A stretch of 64,000 bases of DNA from Sarcocystis neurona. Lineage: Eukaryota; Apicomplexa; Conoidasida; Eucoccidiorida; Sarcocystidae. The stretch covers positions 2,193,863-2,257,862 of the forward strand of contig KL647298.1 of NCBI GenBank assembly GCA_000727475.1. The letters run 5' to 3'. The notes under the pieces are model-generated. The model saw only the letters and a program-made list of their open reading frames with translations, made no database searches and was not told the DNA's origin. The position numbers and the translations under genes are program-made. This document shows positions 34,901-46,900 of this stretch, piece by piece (position 1 is the stretch's first letter; each line of letters starts with the position of its first letter).

Positions 34901-37900
34901 CGACGGCTTGCACGTTCGCTGTGTTCGTGCCGGCGAGGAAGTCCTCGAGCTCCTCTAGCCGCTCGGCTTTTGCGTAGGCATACAGCAGCTCGGAGTCGAT
35001 CAGCTGATCTTTGATCGCGAGCTGCTTCCTGGCCATCAGCAGAAAGTCGATCAACGCCTCATACGCGTCTCCGCGCTGCGCGGCCTGAACAACTTCTCTG
35101 TACAGCGACCCGTCGCCGGCCTTGATGAAGCTGTCGATAGCTTCTCGAAGACGCATGCGCTTCAGCAGAGCCTTTCCCAGACGAAACCAGACTTGCGGTT
35201 CGTTGCATCGCTGCGCAAATTCTATTGCCCGCTCCAGGTGTGACGCGTCATTTTCTTCTCCTCTCTTCTGCCCTTTTCTTCGTCTCCTCCTCGCTTCCTT
35301 GCCCTTCTCTGCAGCGTCCCCCGGCATGGGCTCCTCGTTCGCCGCCCGAGTCTCGTTCTTCTCAGTCTCTTCTTCTTCTTCTTCGGCCTCGGCTTCGTCT
35401 TCCTCACCTTCTTCCTCCGCCGCCCGCAGCAGCGCGTCTGCGGCTTCGGTGTACAGCCCGAACTTGTTGTAAACGGCGAAGGCTTCTTCGCGAAGACCCC
35501 GCTGCAGCGCGACTTCAGCCACGGCCGCGCCATCGTAGTTCTGCAGCCGGGTAATGTAATCCATCAGTCTGCTGCTGTCCGCTTTGATCGCTGTGAGGAG
35601 AATCAGGTTCTGCAAATTCCGGTTGCTGCTGAAGCCGCTGTTGTGCAGCACGATCTTCTCCAGGAGCTCCATCAACTCGTGCGGCAGCTGCGCCTGAATG
35701 AAGGCGTTCACAGCAGCAGACACTTCGTCTGCTGAAGAAGACTCCGGCAGTGCTGCCGACACCACCTGGTCAATCACTTGCCGGCGGTACGTGTTGCTTT
35801 CGTCCAGCACCGTACTCCACAGCTCCGGAGCTTGTCGCTCTACCAAATACCTGCGGAGCGGCCCAGCAGACGCAGAGACAGGGAGACAGCCACAGTGGGG
35901 GAGAGACACGGAGACAAACAAACACGAGAGAAACAGAGACAGCAAACATCGAGAGAAGGACGAAGAAACCCACGGGCCAAGGCAACGCAGAAAAGACACG
36001 AAAACACGAAAAATTAGGAAAGCAGCGGCGTCCACACAGGTCAACAGCTCGTCGCTCGCTCGCCACATATGTTGAGAGAGAAGAGAGATGGAAAATACGG
36101 AAAAGAAAGGAGCAGGACGACAGACGAGAAAAAGAGGAGACTACATACCCGCACTGTGAAGAACAAACCGTTCTGTCACAGAAAAACGGGGAAGACGAAT
36201 GTGCGGGGAAACGAACACGCAGAAAAGGAAAAGCAGCAGAGGGGTACACACAAAGACGGGGACGCAGAAGAAAAGTGGCAGAAGACAAAGTTGACAGAAG
36301 AAAACGTGAAGAAGACGAAGTGACAACAAAGCGAAGAAGACAAAGCGAAGAAGAAAAAGTGAAGAAGTGAAAATCGAGAAGAAAAAGTGGAGCGCAGAAG
36401 AAACAGCACTGCATGTGGCATTACTCGAGAGACTGGAAGCTCCGGCATCACCACCGCGAAGAAAGCAAGCGGGGAGGAGAACAGAAAACGCCAGAAAGGA
36501 AAAGGAAGTCGTGCAGGAGTAATGGAAACATACGAAAATTCGGCAGCAAATATCAGAAACCTTCGAAGGGCGAAGAGAGCGGCAGGAAGCAGACGTGCAG
36601 GCGAGTGGGGAACTACCTGGCAGCAAGAAGGGACGAGAGAATATATACGTGTGAGAATTGCTGGAAGCGTGAAGAAAAAAGCGACCTTCCGGGAGGAGGG
36701 GCAGGGGGCAACATGCGAGGAGAAAGCAGTCGACAAAAAAAGTGGCCAAGAAGGGCAGAGGACACGACAAGGAGAAGAAAAAACGGGACGGAGTTATGCA
36801 GAAGGACGAGGACGAGCGGGAGAATGGCAACGACTACGAAGGAAGACAGGAGGCAGATGAGAAGCGACAGGGGAGATGAAGACAGCGACGGAACGGACAA
36901 AAAGGGAAGGTAGAGAGCGGCCAGCAAAGACGATAAGGGGAGAAAGGGACGAAGAGGACAACAATAACAACAGAGCGACTGCCGCAGAAAGAAGCGAGGG
37001 ACGGCGAGACCAGAGAGACAACAGCAGCACACGCAGCAGCAGCAGCAGCAGGGGACGGAGAAGCAGCAGCAGGGGATGCAACAGCAGCATCAGGGGATGC
37101 AGCAGCAGGGTGATGCAGCAGCAGCAGCAGGGTGATGCAGCAGCAGCAGCAGGGGGATGCAGCAGCAGCTGAACACAGCGGCAGCACGGGAACGCAGCAG
37201 CAGCAGGGGAACACAGAAGCAGCAGCGTAATGCAGCAGCAGCAGCAGCAGCAAGGCAACACAGCAGCAGCAGCAGGGGAATGCAGCAGCAACAGCGCACA
37301 CGCAGCAGCAGCGAGAGCACAACAGCAGCAGCAGCGGCGACGGCGCAACAGCAGTAGCAGCGCGAAGACACGATAACGCGGAGGAGGAACGGGGCACGGC
37401 AGCAGCAAGAAGACGACTGGCGGAAGAGGGAGAAAGAGGAAGGAGAAGCGCACCCAGCAGCCAGCGCAGGTTTTTCCCGTAGATGAGAAGCAAGTCGGCG
37501 ATACCTGGCTTGGAGACGGTAGAGGCCGTTTCTGTTCGTGAGGTCGACGAGCTCGCGGTCGCAGGTGCCCCAGGCGCGTCGGTAGGCGACGTAGGCAAGA
37601 TGAGGGTCGCGTTCTTCGCAGTATTTACCAACTTCTTTCGAGTCGTAGTAGGCATTTGTCTTGAGGAAATTCTCTGCGTCACTGCCACGCATGCAGCCGA
37701 AGAAAAAGAAACACTCGCAAAGAAGTGGACCCGCGCTCTGATAAACTTGCAGCAGCAGGCACATGACACATATACACGTGTAAGCGAACGAGTCACCAAC
37801 GGAGAACGGGCCTGGCACGGTCGACCTCCTGCAGACTTCCACGCCGATGCCCACGTCAGCAACTCCTTGTTGACTTCTTTTTCTCTCCACGTCTGTAGTC

Positions 37901-40900
37901 GCAGTTCACTACGAAGGGGGAAGTCCACACAAAGGCATTCCTGGGCGGAGTCTGTGTCCACATATACAGATACGGGTATCCATACGCAGACACATATATG
38001 TGTATATACGTATAGATACATAGGCTTATGTACGTAGAGACGCACACACATATCTACATCTATAGAACCGCATACATACATACACATACACACATATACG
38101 TATACACATACTTGTGCACATATATGTCTGAGATTCACACACATGTATGCTCATTAGTATCTGTGTGTAGGGATATACATACACATATATAGGCGTATGT
38201 ATATATATATACAAATACGAAAGGTTCATCCCTGTGAACATAGATATATATACATATAAACGCACACATATATGCGTACGTTTTTGTCTACATTGAAGCG
38301 TTTGTCTTCACATATGTATATATATACACACGTACACAGATGCGTATGCACATGCAGATACACATATATACATATACGTATATACAGAGACATATATACA
38401 CACACATATCTATATATATAGATATACATACATGTGTAGACCTATACATACAGGATGAAGTTGTACGAATTTTGCGTACATCGGATGAGACCCCCAGGGC
38501 CCTCATATATATATATATATGCAGTTCTTCCTCTTACTTCACGCCCCCATGTAAGAGACTCCCTCGCGCAGGAGACAAATCTCCAAGTCAAAAAGGAACA
38601 CACAAAACTTGCAGGCACGTACATATGACACACACTTGTTGCTTCTTTATCTATACGCAGAACAGGAGAGACACACAGAAAGAGAGAGACATACACACAC
38701 ACACACGCATGCCCACACTATATATATGGATAGAAATTCACTTCACAGACATATATACATACGTATATGCACACACGCATGCGTATGAAAATAGATGGAG
38801 AGCGGGAAAAAGAGAGACACATACACGTACCCACATCCAGACATATATATAACGATAAAAAACTGTTCACACATACACACATGTGCACAAATACATATAT
38901 GAATACCGAAGCGTATGTGTGTGTGTGTAAGCGTCAGGTGAATGACGCAGAGATGCGCACGCCCCGCAGTGCTTCTCTCCTCGAGGAGACACACGCGCAC
39001 ACGGAGACGAGACGGCCCGTAGCTTCTGCTGTTTTTGCGTCATCTTCATATGTTTGTATCCGGTAACTCGTCTTCATTTGCTGCTTCTCCAGCAGCACTG
39101 CCGCCCGTCTCATCTCCCTGCCCTCCCAAACGTCCCCCCTTCTTCTTCTGCCCTGCTGTTCTCTTCGTCTCCCGTCTCTGTCTCGGTGTCCGCGTCTCCC
39201 TCGCCCTTCCGCTTCTCCCCACAAACGCACAACCGTGTCTCCTCCACATTTCCTCGCCTGCCCTCCTATCCTTCGCTGCCTCGTTTTCGCACGATTTCTT
39301 CGACCCGTCCTTCTTTCAGGCTTTTTCTTCTGCGTCTCCGCCTCTTTTACTACGGCTGTCTCTCTGTGTCTCCGGAAGTCGGCTGCTGCTGCTTTTCTTC
39401 GTGCTTCGTCTCTCCCTCCCCCTCCCCACGTGGTGCTTTTCTTCGTTTGTCCACTTACTGATTCGTATCAATGTAGATTTTCGCAAGAGCGTTGTGGACC
39501 GCAGGATCTTGGGACCCCTCGGCCACGCGGGCCTCGAGCCAGGGCAGCAGCAGCTTGAGGCGGTTGCGCTTTTCAAATTCTTCAACGAGCTGCTGGGCGG
39601 CACAGCCCCCTCGGACGCTCTGCAGCAGACTGCGAATGTAATCTTCAGCCGCGTCTTGGTCCACCAGCATGCCAAGCACCGCCGGAGCATTTGCCGGGTT
39701 CACCCGGGTCACATACACTTCCAAGTACTTCAGGAGGGAATGTTTGTACAAGTACTCGGCCAGCTCCGGCACAAAGCCGTGCAAATCACACACATAAATC
39801 AGCGGCCGCGGGTCTGACAGACGCGCTTGCTGCAAGACACAGAGCCACACGGGGAGAGAGTCGCATCGGGACGCACACAGACATACATATATATACGTAG
39901 GGAATACGTAGGCACGTCCTACCAGCTGTGAGCAGAGGAGAGACACACGCCGCTGCAGGCCAGCGACCGCAGAAAAAGAAAACGTTGCTGCAGAAGAAGA
40001 AGAAATGGCCGGCTGCATGGGTCGCTAACAGTAGCAGCAGCGGTAGCCGCAAAGTGGGCCGTCCAAGAGGCTCCGCAGGGAGATTCTTTGCGGCGCAGAC
40101 GGGCACAGACAAGAAGGGAAGCAAACATGCAGAAAAACGCACGCAGCCACGTCCAGCTGTCTCCTCGGAGGCATGCTGCTGCCACCTCTTCGAAAAATAT
40201 ATATGCACATACACATATATGCATGCCCACATATGTCGACCTCCATGTATGTAGGAGCGCTGGTGACACATATACACGAGTCCTACGTGTACACCGCCCC
40301 TCCCCCCCCAGAGCATGCAGCAAAACGTGCTCCAAATGCGTGTCGAAGTCTGTCTGAGGAGACGCAATTCTCGACGGAGATACGCAAGAAAGTGCAGGCT
40401 AAAAAACGAAGCGAAAGGCGCGGCTGATATATGGGGGGGCGTTGTGCGGAGGGTCCACCTTCTCCAAAGGTCTCTTTCTTTGAGCAGCGACGAAGAGGCC
40501 GTGACAGCAGTTGCGCAGACGCCGACGCGAACATACACACACGCCCGTCTAAGACCTCGCGTGCGTCAACAAATAAGGCAGACACGAACACACATATAGA
40601 TATATATATTTACCTCTACCTAGGTGTACACGGACATCAACATATATGCGCGTCCTCACACAAGTCTACACGCGTGTACTAATGAGAATACATGTAGACG
40701 TACGTAGTGATGTCCTACAGGGGGAAAATACTACGTATTAAGAAGCGAGACACGGAGACAGAGACAGGGAGACGGGCATATTTGTGAATACGCGTACGTA
40801 TAAAGGGGGCGAAAAAGAGGGCGAAATTCGGAGGAGGCAGCAAACTGGTGGAGAGACGAGGACAGACGTATAGACGTGTGGGCAATCCTGGTCAACAATG

Positions 40901-43900
40901 GCTGCTTCACAAACGAAGAGGAAATTTTACACCGCGAAGAAGCGGTGCCGCACAGAAGTCTCCGTAGCGTTCTCTTCTCTTGCTGCCTCTGAAAAACCGG
41001 CCTCCCTTTTCAAAATTTCTGCTTCTGCCTTCTTCACATGATCCACTTTCTTCGCAATTTAATGGCACGGCTAACCACAGAAGCAACAGAGGCATATCAC
41101 CTACATACACAGCGACACATATATATATGGCTGTGTACAGATATATATATATTATATATAAGTATGCATATGTACGCTTACACCTATATATAATTTCAGT
41201 CACATATGTATATATACGTGGGTGTACACTATATATATGTATTTGTATATATATTCTACGCATAAGTGTACATATAAAGACTGATAACGATAGATAGTTT
41301 TATATACGAATTGTATTTCTTACGCTTGAAGTGGATTTCCTTGCTCTGCGTCTTCTTTTGATCTCAGTTGCTCCCCCCCTCCGCTCCCTTCCCCCCCCCC
41401 CGTTACTGCAGAGAGGAGTGCATGCAGGCACCTACATATTACGTGTGCCTGGTTGGCGGCGACGGAGATCCACAGATACAGAGGAGGTTTCTCTTCTTTT
41501 TATTTCCCGAAGGAAATCCCTGAAGAAGAAGCTGCTGACATGTCTGCTTCTTCGCAAGTCCTTCTCTCTCTGTGTCTTTCTTCTCCCCAACGCATGCGAC
41601 ATTTCTGCATATACCCACGTTCTCAACGGCTCTCTGCAGCTCTCTCTTTTCGTCTGTCCACGTGTGTGTGTTTTGTCTTTCTTTTCAGGCAGGGAGACCT
41701 GCGCGACTTTTTTGTTGTGACTCACTTTGAGGAACTCCTTGACCCTCTGCGGTTCGTAGTACTTGCTTTCGCGGCAGACGCGCTCGACTTCCTGGGTGTG
41801 GTTGAGCTTGGTCGCAGCCTCTATGTATTTGAAGTGAATTTCCGGGTCAGTTGAGAAGGCGAGGATGGAGCCGAGGAAGTAGAAGATTCCTTCGTAGCTG
41901 TTGAACTTCTCGAACATTTCTACCAGTTTGGCAGTGCCGATTTTCTCGTGGAATTTGATGGCCACAGCAACAACGGTCTGCAAATTCTGCGACGACGCGC
42001 GGAGCATGTCGGTGAGGATTTCGAGCGCCGCAGAGGCAGACAACTTCTGCGAGAAGAACTGCTGCAGCCAATCCTGCGTCAGCTTGCCTCCGGCCTGCAG
42101 CATGACCCGCTTAATGTCTGCAAGGTCGGTGTAGAACTCGAGCGCCCGCTGGTGCAGCCCGGCTTTTTCGCAAAGCGCAGCAACATGTCTGCGGTCAAAA
42201 TGTGAGAAGACGTCCATCTGGAAGATCGTCTCCGCGACCTGGGGCGAATGCTGCAGATTAATCTCGAGCAGCTGGGTCTGCAGCTGGCCTTGCTCCGGCT
42301 TGTTGTGCTTCAGGAACTCCAGCAGCAGCGACGTGAGCTGCTGGAGTTGCTGCTGCTGCAGCATCACTTGGATCACCTCCTGCACGTCCACCAGCGGCTC
42401 AGGCGACGGGGTCGTCAGCAGCTGCTGCGCGAAGTGTCCCCCTCCCTCCGGGTTTGTGTTGAGCAGATGCCGCAGCAGGGACGACACGTCTGCTTGAAAG
42501 TATGGCCGCACTTCCTTCAGATACTCCACTGCCTCGTCGAGGCGCCCCAGCTCTGTCAAGGCGTACAGCACTTTCTGGTGGGCGTGTGCTTTCTTGTAGG
42601 CGCGCAGCGCGAGCTGCAGGTCGAGGCCGCGCAGCGCGTCTCCCACTTCCTCCGTGCACTCCAGCTTTTCTTCGTCGAGCCACTTTTCCACGAAGTCCCG
42701 TCGTCCCTGCACCACCACCGGCCGCACGAGTTCTAGACTTTCGACGGCGTTCAAAGAGCCGCACTCCAGCAGCGTCGAAAAGTAAATTAAAATTGCTGAC
42801 GTTTGTCCCGGCTGCACCGGCACCACTTTGAACTGCTGCAGGACTTGTGGCGTGCGCAGCAACCCGCTCTTCAGCGTTGCCGCGATCCGCGCTGCCGCTT
42901 TGTAGTTCCCCGACGCAAAGTGCTGATTAAATGCCTACAACAGAAGGGAGAACCGGTGCCAGGGACCGATAAAAAAAGCAAAGTCGTCACGCAAAAGGGC
43001 GGACGCGGGCGGGATGCAGTCGACAGAAAAGTGCGGCAACAACGCCGGTCCACACATGGACGAAGACAGGGGGAAAGTAGGTGGACGGACGGACGGTCAC
43101 TCGTACACACACATCACCAAGGACACGGCGACAGAGATGTAATACACGTGACGCTCACTTACAATCCAGCGAGTTGCACACATGCAAAGAAATAGCACGT
43201 CTCCACTTATATGAACGTATACATGTACACGCTGACCCGTATACATACCCTTTACGCGATATGTATGTGTATACGTACACACACATATATATAAAGGCAA
43301 GGGTGTACACATATATGTGCTTGTCAACTACTATATATAAATGGAGGGGTGTACATATGTATGTGCTTGTTAACTAGGTGATACCATACACATATATAAA
43401 GGGATGGGCGTACACATGTATGTGCTTGTTAACTAGGTGACATCACATATATCTATATATCTTTATATGTATATAGGGATTGGCGTACTTATGTACGTGC
43501 TTGTTACTTAGGTGAGACTAAATACATGTATATATATATGTATATGGAGGAATGAGCGCATACAGACATCTACACGTAGGAGGACGCTGATATAATATAT
43601 ATATATATATGTAATGTGTGTGGACATATAGGTGAATCCACTTTCCTTCAGAGCGGTTGTAAAAAGGGGGATGGAGCACAGCGACGGCAAAGGGAGGGGG
43701 GAGAGATGAGGTGAGGAGCGGCGAGAGAGAGACGCAGGGCCACGAAGAGAAGAAGCCGAAGAACAGCAGATAAAGGACGAGGCAGACGGAGAAAAAAGAT
43801 GAATACACAAAGAAGAAGACGAGGAAGTAAAAGTAATTCGCTGAGGGAGGAGAAGAAGAGGAGGACAGGAAATGTCACGAAGAAGAGAGCGTCGTCGGGG

Positions 43901-46900
43901 AGCAGAGGAAGCAGCAGTGGGAGAGATAAGAGGAGGTGGACGGATGGACACGAGAGACGCGAGACAGCCGAAAAAGACACGCAGACTTTTTCTGAGGAGA
44001 ACAGCAAAGAGAGAAATCGGGAGGACAAGCAGCCAGGGAAATCAAGAAGCGAAGGGGCGGAAGCGCGCGCGGTACGAAAAGGTATAATACCTGCATGAGG
44101 ACTTCCTCAGAGCCAGGGAGACCGTAGCGCCGGGCGAGGCTGTGAGCGAGCTGCTGCCTGTTTGGAATAGTCAGTAGTGTCTGGGTGATGTAGCTCATAA
44201 GGGCCTGGGAGTTGGCGGTGCAAAGGCAAACGAGTCCACGCTTGTTGACGGCCAAAATGCCTCCGGTCTGCGGCGAGTCGGTCGCCAGAAACACCGCGTC
44301 CTGCAAAATCCGGTGTCTGTACACCCCAGCAGCCCCCATACACAACCGCTGTCAGTGATCCGCGCCCTTCGCGACGCAGCGCGAGCCGCGTGCCGACGAG
44401 AACAGAGACGGCGGAAAAAAAGAGGAAAATAGAGAGAAAGCCGTACGGGGAGACACAGGCTCAAAGACAGCCACAGGCAGACAGAGACAGCAGGAGGGAG
44501 ACAGCAGCAAACGGAGAGGGGGAGACGCGGACAGCAACTGAGGGGAGACGGCAGCAGACGGAGACGGGGAGACGCGGACAGCAACTGAGGGGAGACGGAG
44601 ACAGACACACGCAGCAGAGACAGACACACGCAGCAGAGACAGACACACGCAGCAGAGATAGATACAGGCGGGCATAGAGAGACATGGGGGAGTTTGTGCC
44701 CAACTTCCTCGGACCACACCCACCACGTATTGGCCCACCTCCCTATCTGCCACGCCTGGGGGAGGAACCGGCTCTGCGACGGGCCGGTCAACGAGGCAGG
44801 CGTGCGGATTCTACCTGAAGAGCTGCGTCCCCGTGAGCGCGTCGAAGAGAAGCAAGTAGCCGCCCTTGGTGACAAGGTAGACAACCCCGTATTTCTGGCT
44901 GATGTGGACGGAGAGCGGAAAGTCGGCAGGGGCCTCTGGTGGCATTTGGATATCCACGGCGACTGTGCGCAGACCGCAGACACCCGCGCAGCAGCAGCGA
45001 CAGCACAAAGAACGGACACACAGGAGCTCAGAACTGCGGCGGACGTACACCGGAGGCGCGCCCACCGACAGCACATACACACGCAGACACGCTCGGGCCG
45101 AGGGATGGACGTTCCTCAGCCTCATCCGCACGACACAACAGAAGTAAACACACAGACACACACACACACACAGACACACACACACACACACACATATCCA
45201 CATGTTTTCTGTCACCGCAGTGAGACGGAAAAAGGATGAGGAAAGAAGAAGAAAACACAAGAGACGGCAGTATATTGTCACCATAGTCGTCGCGCGACGG
45301 AGACAACGGAAGAACTATCCTCTCCAGCAAACAGTAAATACGCCAGATCTCTGTTGTCGTTCATATATGTGTGACAACAAAGGTACGTTTTATTAGAGTA
45401 GAAAGGAGTGGCACGGGGAGGAAGAAACGCAAACAAACAGCAGCTCTCGTATCCCTGTTAAAGGGCAACTTCTCCTGTCCGTAGTTGCTGTCCAACTGCT
45501 GCTACTCCTGCTGCAGTGCGCTGCGGTGCGGAGGAGGGGGGCGGGCAACAAAAAATGGTACAGGGCTCGTGGAAACGTCACAAGTTCTGGGCACTGTCTC
45601 GCGAGAAGTGGAAATGCGCGCGGCTCTGCAGAAGAGAATAATTACTACGCCCAGCCCCCGCTGAAGAAGGGACTTCGAATAACGACTTGCAGCTAAAGCG
45701 GTATTCTGCTGCTCCTCGCAGATCTCCTCCTAGAGGTGGTAGTAGTAGCAGCAGTATAGGTACGACCACCAGGACTACCCGGAGCTGGACGACGTCCTCT
45801 GCAGCACTATCCCACTGGTGCCATCCCTACGCTATCCTACTTTCTACGAGTGCTACAAATATAAAAGAAGGGGGAGAAGCAAAGCGACGAGCGTAGCATA
45901 AGTACAGAATGCGTCATCACAGTGGCAATTCCAGAAGATCTAGAAGACGACCACACCCTCATACTACTAAGAAGAAGAATATTCGAGTGACAAGTGTTCT
46001 CAGGACTACTCGTATAACCGGCGGGGACAGGAGTACTCGTGCCACTAGTACGACTTGGTGGAGGATAGTAGGAGTAGTAATAGCAGGAGTAGCGATAGTA
46101 GTAGTAGGATGGTAACAGTAGTAGTGATAGTATTAGTATTAGCAGTAGTAGTAGTGATAGACGTAGTAGTAGTTGTAGTAGTAGTGTAATAGTAGTAGTA
46201 GCGGCAGTAGTAGTGATAGTCGAAGTAGTAGTAGTAGTGGTAGTGGTAGTAGTAGGAGTAGTAGTGGGAGTACGGTAGTAGTATATACAGTGGTTGTAGT
46301 ACAGTACTAGTATGGTAGTAATAGCAGTAGTCGTCGTCCTAGTAGCAGTAGTCGTATAGTAGTAGTAGTAGTCCTGATAATAGTGCTAGTAGTGGTCGCA
46401 GGAGTCGTGGTAGCAGTAGTTGAACTCATAACAGCAGTAGTACTACCACTAATATTACGAGTAGTAGTAGTAGTAGTAGTGGTTCTCTGTGGATCAGTAT
46501 TAGTAGTACAAGTGCTGGCAGGTGTTGTGGCAGCAATACTAAAACGAGTGATAAATCAGTGGAGCTACTCGTATTACGAGTAATAGTAGTAGTAGTGGCG
46601 ATGCTGGTGCCACTTGCAGCAGTAGCCCCAGCAGCAACAGAGGCAGCAGTACGAGCAGTCGTGGCAGTACTGTTACAAGTATTACCACCAGTAGTAGTAG
46701 TGATGCGAGCATCACTTATAACAGTAGTGGTACCAGCAGCACTGTATATTACTGCAATCCTAGTGTTGCTAGTAGCCGTAGTGGTCCTACTACTATCAAT
46801 AGTAGTAGGGGTATGGTACTAGTGTCAGTTCTAAACGTAGTCCTGCCAGCAATATTTAGGCAGCAGTATTACTCGTATACAAGTACGAGTCGTCCTACGA

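Noticed and set aside
45150..45192. Direct repeats resembling a CRISPR array among CA, CAG and TAG tracts
   Set aside because: Simple-sequence repeats without unique spacers of constant length, in a eukaryotic intron.
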